From Psychromarinibacter sp048262455 (GTDB lineage: Bacteria; Pseudomonadota; Alphaproteobacteria; Rhodobacterales; Rhodobacteraceae): a stretch of DNA of 64,000 nt. The stretch is from the NCBI GenBank assembly GCA_048262455.1, contig JBLXFD010000007.1, forward strand, positions 62,001 through 126,000, written 5' to 3'. Positions within the stretch are counted from its first letter, which is position 1; every line of letters begins with the position of its first letter. The notes under the pieces were generated by a model. It saw only the letters and a list, made by a program, of their open reading frames with translations. It searched no databases and was not told the DNA's origin. Shown here piece by piece: positions 34,196 to 42,432 of this stretch. The translations under genes were made by a program, and so were the position numbers.

Positions 34196-34585
34196 ATGGC
34201 AGAGACGAAACCCACCGAACGGCCGCTGTCGCCGTTCATGCTGGGGCCCTACTACCGGCCGCAAATGACCTCGGTCTCCTCGATCCTCACCCGGATCACC
34301 GGCAACGCGCTGATCGTGGCCGTGGTGCTGGTGGTCTGGTGGCTGCTGGCCGCGGCCACGGGGTCCGACGGTTTCTCCACCGCGAACCGGGTGCTGACCT
34401 CGGTGGTCGGCGACGTGGTGCTGACGCTGTCGTGCCTGGGCCTTTGGTATCACTACCTCGCCGGGCTGCGGCACCTGCTGTGGGACGCCGGCCACGGGCT
34501 GGAGGTCCGCACCGCCGAGATGCTCGGCTGGGGCTGCATCGTCGGCTCGGTCGTGCTGACCGTCCTGACCATCCTGATCGTCTGA
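34196..34585 (+). CDS. sdhC: Succinate dehydrogenase cytochrome b556 subunit
   Basis: 129 residues from the ATG at 34196; an upstream reading from 34055 would run through the operator sites and is rejected. Three membrane helices. RPLSPFMLGPYYRPQMTSVSSILTRITG carries the quinone-site Ser/Arg motif (SxxSIxxRxTG), and LWYHYLAGLRHLLWDAG holds the heme-ligand His. It anchors complex II in the cytoplasmic membrane and helps reduce ubiquinone. First gene of sdhCDAB. Confidence 0.95.
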   Translation: MAETKPTERPLSPFMLGPYYRPQMTSVSSILTRITGNALIVAVVLVVWWLLAAATGSDGFSTANRVLTSVVGDVVLTLSCLGLWYHYLAGLRHLLWDAGHGLEVRTAEMLGWGCIVGSVVLTVLTILIV

Positions 34586-34594
34586 GGGGGCACC

Positions 34595-34966
34595 ATGCGT
34601 TACCTGACCGCCCGCAAGCGCGCCATCGGCAAGGGCGTCGCCCACGCCGGGACCGAGCATCACTGGTACATGACCGTCAGCTCGGTTGGCCTGGCCTTCC
34701 TGGTGCCGGCCTTCCTGTTCATCTTCGGCCGCGCGCTGGGGGGCACCCATGCCGAGGTGCTCGATACCTTCTCGCGCCCGGTTCCGGCCATCATCACCGG
34801 CCTGACGCTGGTGGTCGGCCTGCAGCACTTCATCAAGGGCGCCCACATGATGATCGAGGATTACTGGCGCGGCAGCACCCGCCGCATCCTGCTTCTCGTC
34901 GTCATTGCCCTTTCCTATTCCCTGATGGCCGCCGGCTTGTACGCGCTGGTCCGGCTTGCACTGTAA
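34595..34966 (+). CDS. sdhD: Succinate dehydrogenase membrane anchor subunit
   Basis: 123 residues, three membrane helices. GTEHHWYMTVSSVGLAFLVPAF and GLQHFIKGAHMMIEDYWRG (with the His/Asp-Tyr quinone site motif) are typical of alphaproteobacterial SdhD. It follows sdhC by 9 bases. Confidence 0.94.
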   Translation: MRYLTARKRAIGKGVAHAGTEHHWYMTVSSVGLAFLVPAFLFIFGRALGGTHAEVLDTFSRPVPAIITGLTLVVGLQHFIKGAHMMIEDYWRGSTRRILLLVVIALSYSLMAAGLYALVRLAL

Positions 34967-34978
34967 GGACATCCGATA

Positions 34979-36784
34979 ATGGCGGCTTACGACTACGAGA
35001 CGCATGACTACGACGTCGTGGTGATCGGCGCCGGCGGCTCCGGCCTGCGCGCGACGCTGGGGATGGCCGAGCAGGGGCTGCGCACCGCCTGCGTCAGCAA
35101 GGTCTTCCCGACCCGGTCCCACACCGTCGCGGCCCAGGGCGGCATCGCCGCCAGCCTCGGCAACATGGGGCCGGACCACTGGCAGTGGCACATGTACGAT
35201 ACCGTCAAGGGATCGGACTGGCTGGGCGACACCGACGCGATGGAGTACCTCGCGCGCGAGGCGCCCAAGGCGGTCTACGAGCTGGAACACTACGGCGTGC
35301 CCTTCAGCCGCACCGAAGAGGGCAAGATCTACCAGCGTCCCTTCGGCGGCCACACCACCGAATTCGGCGAAGGCCCCGCGGTGCAGCGCACCTGCGCCGC
35401 CGCCGACCGCACCGGCCACGCGATCCTGCACACGCTTTACGGCCAGTCGCTGAAGAACAACGCGGAATTCTACATCGAGTATTTCGCCATCGACCTGATC
35501 ATGTCCGACGACGGCGTCTGCCAGGGCGTTCTGGCATGGAAGCTGGACGACGGCACCATGCACGTCTTCAACGCCAAGATGACGGTGCTGGCCACCGGCG
35601 GCTACGGGCGCGCCTACTTCTCGGCCACCTCGGCCCATACCTGCACCGGCGACGGCGGCGGCATGGTGGCGCGGGCCGGCCTGCCGCTGCAGGACATGGA
35701 GTTCGTGCAGTTCCATCCCACCGGCATCTACGGCTCCGGCTGCCTGATCACCGAGGGCGCGCGGGGCGAGGGCGGGTACCTGACCAACTCCGAGGGCGAG
35801 CGGTTCATGGAACGCTACGCACCCCAGTACAAGGACCTGGCGCCGCGCGATTACGTCAGCCGCTCGATGACGCTGGAGATCCGCGAGGGCCGCGGCGTGG
35901 GCGAGCATGGCGACCACATCCACCTGAACCTCAACCACCTGCCGGCAGAGGCGCTGGCGGAACGGCTGCCGGGCATCTCGGAATCCGCCAAGATCTTCGC
36001 CGGCGTCGACGTCACCAAGGAGCCGATCCCGGTGCTGCCGACGGTGCACTACAACATGGGCGGCATTCCCACGAACTACTGGGGCGAGGCGCTGAACCCG
36101 ACCGCCGAGGACCCGAACGCCGTGGTCCCGGGCCTGATGGCGGTGGGCGAGGCGGGCTGCGCCAGCGTGCACGGCGCCAACCGCCTCGGCTCCAACTCGC
36201 TGATCGACCTCGTGGTCTTCGGCCGCGCCGCCGCGATCCGCGCCGCCAAGGTGGTGGACCCCGAGGCCGCGCCGGCCGCCTTCAACCGCGCCTCGGTGGA
36301 CCGCGCCTTCGACCGCTTCGACACCCTGCGCCACGCCTCCGGCGGCACCCCCACCGCCGAACTGCGGCTGGAGATGCAGCGCACCATGCAGGACGACGCG
36401 GCGGTCTTCCGCACCGCCAAGACCATGGCCGAGGGCGTCGAGAAGATGACCGCCATCGCCGGCAAGCAGGGCGACCTGCACGTCACCGACCGTTCGCTGA
36501 TCTGGAACTCGGACCTGATGGAGACGCTGGAACTGACCAACCTGATGCCCAACGCGCTGGCCACCATCGCCGGCGCCGAGGCGCGCAAGGAAAGCCGCGG
36601 CGCCCACGCCCACGAGGATCACCCCGAGCGGGACGACGAGAACTGGCGCGTGCACACCATCAGCCGGGTCGACGGCAACCGCGTGGACCTCAGCTTCCGC
36701 CCCGTGGTCAAGGACCCGCTGTCCACCGAGGCCGAGGGCGGCATCTCGCTGCAGAAGATCGCGCCCAAGGCGCGGACCTTCTGA
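34979..36784 (+). CDS. sdhA: Succinate dehydrogenase flavoprotein subunit
   Basis: 601 residues. FAD motif VVIGAGGSGLRATLGMAEQG; the covalent FAD His in RSHTVAAQGGIAASLG; QFHPTGIYGSGCLITEGARGEGG; catalytic Arg in the ERYAPQYKDLAPRDYVSRS region; MGGIPTNYWGE and HGANRLGSNSLIDLVVFGR. It oxidises succinate to fumarate. It is separated from sdhB by 2.1 kb carrying a glycosyltransferase and a sulfotransferase gene. Confidence 0.98.
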   Translation: MAAYDYETHDYDVVVIGAGGSGLRATLGMAEQGLRTACVSKVFPTRSHTVAAQGGIAASLGNMGPDHWQWHMYDTVKGSDWLGDTDAMEYLAREAPKAVYELEHYGVPFSRTEEGKIYQRPFGGHTTEFGEGPAVQRTCAAADRTGHAILHTLYGQSLKNNAEFYIEYFAIDLIMSDDGVCQGVLAWKLDDGTMHVFNAKMTVLATGGYGRAYFSATSAHTCTGDGGGMVARAGLPLQDMEFVQFHPTGIYGSGCLITEGARGEGGYLTNSEGERFMERYAPQYKDLAPRDYVSRSMTLEIREGRGVGEHGDHIHLNLNHLPAEALAERLPGISESAKIFAGVDVTKEPIPVLPTVHYNMGGIPTNYWGEALNPTAEDPNAVVPGLMAVGEAGCASVHGANRLGSNSLIDLVVFGRAAAIRAAKVVDPEAAPAAFNRASVDRAFDRFDTLRHASGGTPTAELRLEMQRTMQDDAAVFRTAKTMAEGVEKMTAIAGKQGDLHVTDRSLIWNSDLMETLELTNLMPNALATIAGAEARKESRGAHAHEDHPERDDENWRVHTISRVDGNRVDLSFRPVVKDPLSTEAEGGISLQKIAPKARTF

Positions 36785-36804
36785 TCCGACCGCAGGAGGC
36801 GCCG

Positions 36805-38034
36805 GTGCAGCCAATGCAGGTTTTCCGGGACGTACCGGTGCTGCCGACCACGGCCGCGCTTCGCACCGTGTACAACGGCGGACCTGTCTGGCCGGACCTC
36901 GACGGCAACACGCTGCCGCTGCATTGCCGCGGCGGCAGGCCGATGCAGGTCACCCACCCCGAGGTGCCGGCCGACCTGCCGCTGCGGGAAGGCCCGCTGA
37001 TCTGGGGCGGTCAGGCGCACCGCTTTTTCGGGCACCAGGTGGCGGAATACGCCACCCGCGTGCCCCAGGCGCTGCGCGATGGGCCGAAGCAGGCGCGTTT
37101 CCTGTTCTCGCTTTGGCCGGGGGGGCGACCGCAGCAGGTGCCGGGGTTCTTCTACGAGGTGACGGACTTGTACGGCCTGCCGCGCGACCGGATCGAGTTC
37201 GTGACCACCCCCTTCCGCGCCGCCGAGCTGTGGATCGCGCCGCAGGGCGAACAACTTGGCGGGATGGCGCCCGATCCCGCCTTCCTCGATCTTCTGGAGG
37301 CCACCGCCGCGGAACGCGCGCTGGCGCCGGTTCGCCGCCGCGTGACCTATGTCAGCCGGCGCGGCATGCTGGACAAGGGCATGGCCGCCTGGCCGGGCGA
37401 GGGATACCTTTGCGACCACCTGGCGCAAAAGGGCGTCGAGGTTATCCGGCCAGAGGCCCTCAGCCTGCGCCAGCAGCTCGCCTACTACGCCGGGGCAGAG
37501 CAGCTGGTCTTCGCCGAAGGCTCGGCCCAGCACGGGCGCCAGATGCTGGGGCGGCTGGAGCAGGACGTGACGATCCTGGTGCGGCGGCCCGGCGCCCGGC
37601 TGGCACAGGACCAGCTGAAGCCGCGCTGCCGGCAGCTGCGTTACGAAGAGGTTTCCGAGGACACGCTGAGCCTGGTGCAGCATGACGGCAAGCCCGATCA
37701 CAACCGCGCCCTGTCGACCTACGACGTCCCGCGCCTGCTGGAGAGTTTCGCGCGCCTGAACGTGGACCTGCGGGCGGACTGGAACACGGCCGACTACCGG
37801 GCGGCCTGCAAGGCCGACGTGGGAACCTGGCTGCGCCGCTCCTGCACCGCGGGGCGGCTCACCTCTCCCGCATTGAACTGGACGGCGTCGCGCCGCCGCC
37901 TGCAGGAAGACCTGCGCCGCACCGGCTTTGGCCAGTTGCGGCCGCTGCTGCTTGGCCTGCTTGCGCGCCGGCCGCTGCTGAGCCTCGAGAAACGCCTGCG
38001 GCGGATGATGACCGGCCACGGGGTGATGGCATGA
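36805..38034 (+). CDS. GT61-like (DUF563) glycosyltransferase between sdhA and sdhB
   Basis: 409 residues with GTG at 36805 preceded by AGGAGG at good spacing; an in-frame ATG at 36814 is an alternative. Features resemble the GT61/DUF563 family: VTYVSRRGMLDKG...GEGYLCDHLAQKGVEVIRPEALSLRQQLAYYAGAEQLVFAEGSAQHG, with the typical late acidic-site ending (fAEGSAqH). The C-terminal about 100 residues are basic. Probably adds a sugar to a surface glycan. It begins 20 bases behind sdhA, likely on the sdh transcript, and is followed by a sulfotransferase, so the pair may modify one polymer. Confidence 0.75.
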   Translation: MQPMQVFRDVPVLPTTAALRTVYNGGPVWPDLDGNTLPLHCRGGRPMQVTHPEVPADLPLREGPLIWGGQAHRFFGHQVAEYATRVPQALRDGPKQARFLFSLWPGGRPQQVPGFFYEVTDLYGLPRDRIEFVTTPFRAAELWIAPQGEQLGGMAPDPAFLDLLEATAAERALAPVRRRVTYVSRRGMLDKGMAAWPGEGYLCDHLAQKGVEVIRPEALSLRQQLAYYAGAEQLVFAEGSAQHGRQMLGRLEQDVTILVRRPGARLAQDQLKPRCRQLRYEEVSEDTLSLVQHDGKPDHNRALSTYDVPRLLESFARLNVDLRADWNTADYRAACKADVGTWLRRSCTAGRLTSPALNWTASRRRLQEDLRRTGFGQLRPLLLGLLARRPLLSLEKRLRRMMTGHGVMA

Positions 38035-38071
38035 CGGCGCGTGCAGCAATCCTCCCGGGGAGGGGCTGAGC

Positions 38072-38848
38072 ATGGCCCGCCTCATGTGCATCGCCACCCA
38101 CCACAAGGGCGGCACCATCTGGATCAAGCGCTCTGTCATGGCCCTGTCGCGGGCGCTTGGGGTCAAGTGGCACGGGATCTGGTCGGACAAGCAGATGGAC
38201 CGGGTGCCGGAGAGCGGCCGGGCCTTCCTGTGCAACTGGAACGGCACCTTCCCGCGGCCGCTGTGGGACAGCGAGGAGACCGCCTTCCTGCACGCGATCC
38301 GCGACCCCCGTGACATCCTGCTGTCGGGCTGCGCCTACCACCAGCACGCCGGACCCAAGGGCGAAGGGTTCCTGCACCGTCCCCGGCGCGACCTTGGCGG
38401 GCTGACCTACCAGCAGCACCTCAATGCGCTGGAGACCCGGCAGGCGAAGCTGCTGTTCGAGATGGAGAACAAGCACGCCGAAACGGTGGCCCAGATGCGT
38501 GCCTGGCCCTGGGGCGATGCACGCTGTGCCGAACTGCGTTACGAGGACCTGATCGCCGACCACGCCTGCACCGTCTACGCGGCGGCGCTGGCGAGCCTTG
38601 GGCTTGACTCGGACGAGGTGGAAACCGGGCGACAGGCCTTCTGGGACAACGCCCTGTTCGGCGGCGCCAGCCCCGACACCGCGCGCCCCGGCCACGTCGC
38701 CTCGGGCGCCGCGCGGCGCTGGGAGCGGGAGCTGCCGCGCCGGGTGGGGGAATTCTATGCCGAAAGCTTCGGCGCGGACCTGATCGCGCTGGGCTACGAG
38801 ACCGATTTCGACTGGGTGGCGCGGCTGCCCGAGACGGCGCCGGCCTGA
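38072..38848 (+). CDS. Sulfotransferase family protein between sdhA and sdhB
   Basis: 258 residues, SD GGGGAGGGG just upstream. The N-terminal CIATHHKGGTIWIKRSVMAL corresponds to the 5'-phosphosulfate loop (KGGT for SGTT), and FLHAIRDPRDILLSGCAYH to the 3'-phosphate-binding motif of PAPS sulfotransferases; ELRYEDLIAD is the third conserved block. The acceptor is unknown, possibly the glycan made by the preceding GT61-like enzyme. sdhB follows after 33 bases. Confidence 0.85.
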   Translation: MARLMCIATHHKGGTIWIKRSVMALSRALGVKWHGIWSDKQMDRVPESGRAFLCNWNGTFPRPLWDSEETAFLHAIRDPRDILLSGCAYHQHAGPKGEGFLHRPRRDLGGLTYQQHLNALETRQAKLLFEMENKHAETVAQMRAWPWGDARCAELRYEDLIADHACTVYAAALASLGLDSDEVETGRQAFWDNALFGGASPDTARPGHVASGAARRWERELPRRVGEFYAESFGADLIALGYETDFDWVARLPETAPA

Positions 38849-38881
38849 CCGCGCGCGACCCGTTTGTGAAGGAGAGACCCG

Positions 38882-39661
38882 ATGGTCCAACTGACCCTGC
38901 CGAAGAACTCGACGATCCGCACCGGCAAGACCTGGCCCAAGCCCGAGGGGGCCAAGGACCTGCGCACCTTCAAGATCTACCGCTGGGATCCCGATACCGG
39001 CGAGAACCCCCGGGTCGATACCTACTTTGTCGACATGGACAGCTGCGGCCCGATGGTCCTGGACGCGCTGATCAAGATCAAGACAGAGATCGACCCCACC
39101 CTGACCTTCCGCCGTTCCTGCCGCGAGGGGATCTGCGGGTCCTGCGCGATGAACATCGACGGGATCAACACGCTCGCCTGCATCTACGGGCTCGACGAGA
39201 TACGCGGAGAGGTGCGGATCTACCCGCTGCCGCACATGTCGGTGGTCAAGGACCTGATCCCCGACCTGACGCATTTCTACGCCCAGCACGCCAGCATCAT
39301 GCCCTGGCTGGAAACCAAGACCAACCGGCCCCAGCGCGAATGGCGCCAGTCGATCGAGGACCGCAAGAAGCTGGACGGCCTCTATGAATGCGTGATGTGC
39401 GCCTCCTGCTCCACCGCCTGCCCCAGCTACTGGTGGAACTCCGACCGCTACCTCGGGCCGGCCGCCCTGCTGCACGCCTACCGCTGGATCATCGACAGCC
39501 GCGACGAGGCGACGGGCGAGCGGCTGGACGACCTGGAGGATCCCTTCAAGCTGTACCGCTGCCACACCATCATGAACTGCGCCAAGACCTGCCCCAAGGG
39601 GCTGAACCCGGCCAAGGCGATCCAGGAAATCAAGAAGATGATGGTCGACCGGGTGGTGTGA
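38882..39661 (+). CDS. sdhB: Succinate dehydrogenase iron-sulfur subunit
   Basis: 259 residues. [2Fe-2S] ligands in RRSCREGICGSCAMNIDG with a further Cys in NTLACIYG; [4Fe-4S] in CVMCASCSTACPSYWW; [3Fe-4S] in CHTIMNCAKTCPKGLNP. It carries electrons from FAD to ubiquinone. It has a good SD (AAGGAGAG) of its own, consistent with separation from sdhA by two inserted genes. Confidence 0.98.
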   Translation: MVQLTLPKNSTIRTGKTWPKPEGAKDLRTFKIYRWDPDTGENPRVDTYFVDMDSCGPMVLDALIKIKTEIDPTLTFRRSCREGICGSCAMNIDGINTLACIYGLDEIRGEVRIYPLPHMSVVKDLIPDLTHFYAQHASIMPWLETKTNRPQREWRQSIEDRKKLDGLYECVMCASCSTACPSYWWNSDRYLGPAALLHAYRWIIDSRDEATGERLDDLEDPFKLYRCHTIMNCAKTCPKGLNPAKAIQEIKKMMVDRVV

Positions 39662-39670
39662 CCCGGGCCG

Positions 39671-39883
39671 ATGCTGTTCGTCGTCCTCGCGCTGCTGGTG
39701 GTGGCGTGGTTCGCCTGGCGCTGGCGGACGCGGACGCTGACCCGCTACTGCCGCTGGCGGCAGGACCGGGCGGCGGGGGACTGGCACTGCCTGTACTGCG
39801 GCGCCCGCACCGTCACCGGGGACGGCGCCGCCCCGCGCCACTGCGCGATGCGCGGGCCGTCCGAGGGTGCTGACGGGCGGTAA
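39671..39883 (+). CDS. Small membrane-anchored protein with a CxxC pair
   Basis: 70 residues. The N-terminal 15 residues are a hydrophobic anchor (MLFVVLALLVVAWFAW); then a basic stretch and HCLYCGAR...APRHC, a zinc-ribbon-like Cys arrangement. It lies 9 bases behind sdhB and is probably co-transcribed. No family recognised. Confidence 0.65.
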   Translation: MLFVVLALLVVAWFAWRWRTRTLTRYCRWRQDRAAGDWHCLYCGARTVTGDGAAPRHCAMRGPSEGADGR

Positions 39884-39970
39884 TATGCCGGTGCCGGTAC
39901 GGTAAACGTGGTCGGGCCGTCCCTGCGCACTACGATTGATGCATTCAGTTTCTGCATCGGACGTACAGAC

Positions 39971-40225
39971 ATGGAACCTTCAGTTTCAGATGGCCTGTCC
40001 CAAGGCGTCATCGCAATGGATTGCCCCGCCCCGCCTGCCGTGGCGGGCGAGGGCGAGGTGGAGCGGCGGAAGTGGCAGGACCTCTACGCCCTGTGCCGCC
40101 CCCAGGAGCTGCGCGACGAGGCGCAGCGGCTGGAGGCCCAGCTGACGGGCGCCGGGACGCTCTCTGCCGTGGCGCAGATGCGGCGGGACCTCGTGCAGGC
40201 CCGGCTGGCGGGGCTGACGGGCTAG
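39971..40225 (+). CDS. Small protein of unknown function
   Basis: 84 residues from ATG 39971; GTG 39908 and ATG 40016 are alternatives, and no clear Shine-Dalgarno decides. The C-terminal 50 residues look like a two-helix hairpin (KWQDLYALCRPQELRDEAQRLEAQLTGAGTLSAVAQMRRDLVQARLAGL) with heptad-like Leu spacing. No family recognised. The frame may be a chance one, but the charged pattern argues for a real product. Confidence 0.5.
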   Translation: MEPSVSDGLSQGVIAMDCPAPPAVAGEGEVERRKWQDLYALCRPQELRDEAQRLEAQLTGAGTLSAVAQMRRDLVQARLAGLTG

Positions 40226-40285
40226 ACCCTTGCCCTCGGGCAGGCGCGATGATCCCCTGTCCCGGCCTTGAGCCGGAGACCTGCC

Positions 40286-41140
40286 ATGCCCGACCAGCCC
40301 GCTGCCCCCGACGACGCGGATGCCCGCCGCGCCGTCGCGCCCGTCCCGGTCTACCCCACCGGCACCCTGCCGCCCGCCGACCTGCCGCTCTACGCCCGGG
40401 CGCGGCAAGCCGCCTGCCGCATCGCCGAGGTGACCGTGCCGCCCCGCGACGCCAAGGCCTTCCAAGTGCCCGCCGGCCACTTCTTTCGCATCACCAGCAC
40501 CCGGGGGCCGCAGGTGGGGGACCTGAACCTCTGGGCCGCGGGCAACCTAGAGGAACGCTTCTTCTCCGGCAAGACCCGCGCCCTGCACGGCACCCACGTG
40601 GGGGTGGGCGACCGGCTGTGGTCAACCATGCCCTACCTTCGGCCCATGGCCACCGTGACCGGCGACACCCTGGGCTGGTACGGCACCGACCCCTACGGCG
40701 GGAAAGTGCATGACGTGATCGGCACCCGCTGCGATCCCTATACCAACCGGCTGCTGTCGGGCGGCGACTATCACCACTGCTGCCATTCCAACCTGACCCG
40801 CGCGCTCGCCGAAGCCGCGGACCTGCCGCTGCTCGAGGCGGAGCCATTTGTGCATGACGTGCTGAACGTCTTCATGTGCACCGGCTTCGACGCGGAAGGG
40901 CGGTACTTCATGAAGGCGAGCCCGGTGCGCCCGGGCGATCATTTCGAGTGTTTCGCGGAGATCGGCCTGTTGGGCGCGCTCAGCACCTGTCCCGGCGGCG
41001 ACTGTTCGACCGGGCATTCCAGCGATACTGCAGAGTGCCACCCCCTGACGGTGGAGATCTTCGCGCCCGAAGCGGACGCCCTGCAGGGATGGTCCTCGCC
41101 GCAGCCCAGTTGCTACACGCGCAGCCACGGCATGGCCTAG
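40286..41140 (+). CDS. DUF1989 / urea carboxylase-associated family protein
   Basis: 284 residues from the ATG at 40286 with GGAG upstream. Shows FQVPAGHFFRITSTRGPQVGDLNLW, LWSTMPYLRPMATVTGDTLG, HDVIGTRCDPYTNRLLSGGDYHHCCHSNLTRAL and LNVFMCTGF...ASPVRPGDHFECFAEIGLLGALSTCPGGDCS. This is the cupin-like DUF1989 family with conserved Cys/His, whose members are encoded near urea carboxylase and include the guanidine-degradation subunits. No urea carboxylase or guanidine gene is adjacent here, so the role is open. It is convergent with the anti-sigma gene. Confidence 0.9.
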   Translation: MPDQPAAPDDADARRAVAPVPVYPTGTLPPADLPLYARARQAACRIAEVTVPPRDAKAFQVPAGHFFRITSTRGPQVGDLNLWAAGNLEERFFSGKTRALHGTHVGVGDRLWSTMPYLRPMATVTGDTLGWYGTDPYGGKVHDVIGTRCDPYTNRLLSGGDYHHCCHSNLTRALAEAADLPLLEAEPFVHDVLNVFMCTGFDAEGRYFMKASPVRPGDHFECFAEIGLLGALSTCPGGDCSTGHSSDTAECHPLTVEIFAPEADALQGWSSPQPSCYTRSHGMA

Positions 41141-41817
41141 CTGCTGCGCACCTGGCCCGTTGCCAGAACCGCGCCGGTGGGCTGGCCGGTGGGAGAGCCG
41201 CCCTCGGGCTCGTCGCTGATCGCCAGCACCGCGTTCTCCAGCAGGCCGCGCCGGTCGTCGGCGAGTGTCAGCACCGTGGCCTCGCCTTCCAGCAGGCCCA
41301 GCGACACCGGGGCAGAGGCGCCATCGGCGATCAGCCAAAGCTCGTGAGAGCGGCCGGGGGTGACGGTGCCGGAGACACGTTCGATCCGCAGCTCGCCGGT
41401 CTCGGCGTTCAGCGCCACGGCGACGCGCAGGCTGTCGTCCTCGGCGGCCACTTCGGCCACGTGGGTCGGGGCCACCGGGCCGGAAGGATCGGCCACGAAG
41501 AACACCGCCACCGCGATGACCGCCGCTGCCGCCGCGCCGGCAAGCCCGCCAAGCCAGGACAGCGAGAACCGCGAGGCGCGGCCGCCGAACAACTCGCGCT
41601 CGATGCGCTTTTGCAGGGCAGGGGGCGCGGGAACCTCGGCGAGGCTGTCGGTAAGCCGGCTGAAACTGTCGTCCCAGCTTGCCACCGCCGCCCGCAACGC
41701 GGGTTCTTCCAGCAAACGCCGTTCCCACGTCCGCCGCTCTTCCGCGGGGAGCAGGTCAAGGACGTATTCACCCGCAAGGGCGTAATCGTCCTCTCCTATG
41801 TCGGGCCAGTACGTCAT
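41137..41817 (-). CDS. Anti-sigma factor (RskA/anti-SigK family)
   Basis: 226 residues. The cytoplasmic N-terminus (DDYALAGEYVLDLLPAEERRTWERRL) is the anti-sigma domain, lacking the zinc-binding HxxxCxxC; one membrane helix at about 93-113 (GGLAGAAAAAVIAVAVFFVA); then a periplasmic RskA domain (PGRSHELWLIADGASAPVSLG). It would hold the adjacent ECF sigma at the membrane until released. The ATG overlaps the sigma factor stop (ATGA). Confidence 0.92.
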   Translation of the reverse strand: MTYWPDIGEDDYALAGEYVLDLLPAEERRTWERRLLEEPALRAAVASWDDSFSRLTDSLAEVPAPPALQKRIERELFGGRASRFSLSWLGGLAGAAAAAVIAVAVFFVADPSGPVAPTHVAEVAAEDDSLRVAVALNAETGELRIERVSGTVTPGRSHELWLIADGASAPVSLGLLEGEATVLTLADDRRGLLENAVLAISDEPEGGSPTGQPTGAVLATGQVRSS

Positions 41818-42356
41818 TGCGACAGGCAATCCCTCAAGCTCAGCAGGCTGCGGCGCAGCCAGGTTCTCATTGTGTTCAGCGGTACGTCGTAGCGTGCCGC
41901 CAGTTCGTTATAGCTCTCTCCGTCCAGGTAGGCGCCCTTGACGGCGCCTGCCCGGTCTTCGTCCAGTTCGGCAAGGCAGCCATCGATCCGGCGCCGTTCC
42001 GATGTCGCCACGGCTGCTGCCTCTGGCGTCGGTCCCGGCGCCGCGATGTCCGGCACCTCGTCTATGTCCGTTGCCGGCGCCTTGCGGGCCCGCAGCTTGT
42101 CGATGGCAATGTTGCGCGCCATCGTGATCAGCCAGGTCATCGGCGAGTAGCCTCCGGCGGAGTAGCTGTCTGCTTTCCGCCAGAGCCGGATGTAGACATC
42201 CTGCAAGGCTTCTTCCGCTTCCGACCTGTTCTTCAACACACGCAGACAGATCCCGAAGAGTTTCGCGGAAGTCGCGGAATAAAGTTCGGAAAAGGCCGCG
42301 CGGTCGCGCAGGGCGACCCGCGCGATCAGCGCCTCGACGTCTTCACGGCTGTGCAT
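41814..42356 (-). CDS. ECF-family RNA polymerase sigma factor
   Basis: 180 residues, with region 2 (AAFSELYSATSAKLFGICLRVLKN.SEAEEALQDVYIRLWRKA) and the -10 recognition WLITMARNIAIDKLRARK, and region 4 (YNELAARYDVPLNTMRTWLRRSLLSLRDCL). It resembles the SigK-type ECF group paired with RskA anti-sigmas. It would direct polymerase to a small stress regulon and usually its own promoter; the 76-base gap to the upstream gene is GC-rich with no confident promoter. Confidence 0.94.
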   Translation of the reverse strand: MHSREDVEALIARVALRDRAAFSELYSATSAKLFGICLRVLKNRSEAEEALQDVYIRLWRKADSYSAGGYSPMTWLITMARNIAIDKLRARKAPATDIDEVPDIAAPGPTPEAAAVATSERRRIDGCLAELDEDRAGAVKGAYLDGESYNELAARYDVPLNTMRTWLRRSLLSLRDCLSQ

Positions 42357-42432
42357 GGATCCCCAACTTCCCCTCCGGAACGCGCCGGCGCCCGGCAGCG
42401 GGCAGCGGCGAAGGCCTACAAATTAAGGCATA

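Noticed and set aside
39908..39970. Upstream GTG extension of the small gene at 39971
   Set aside because: Adds residues with no SD support and unusual composition; the shorter form was preferred, though uncertain.
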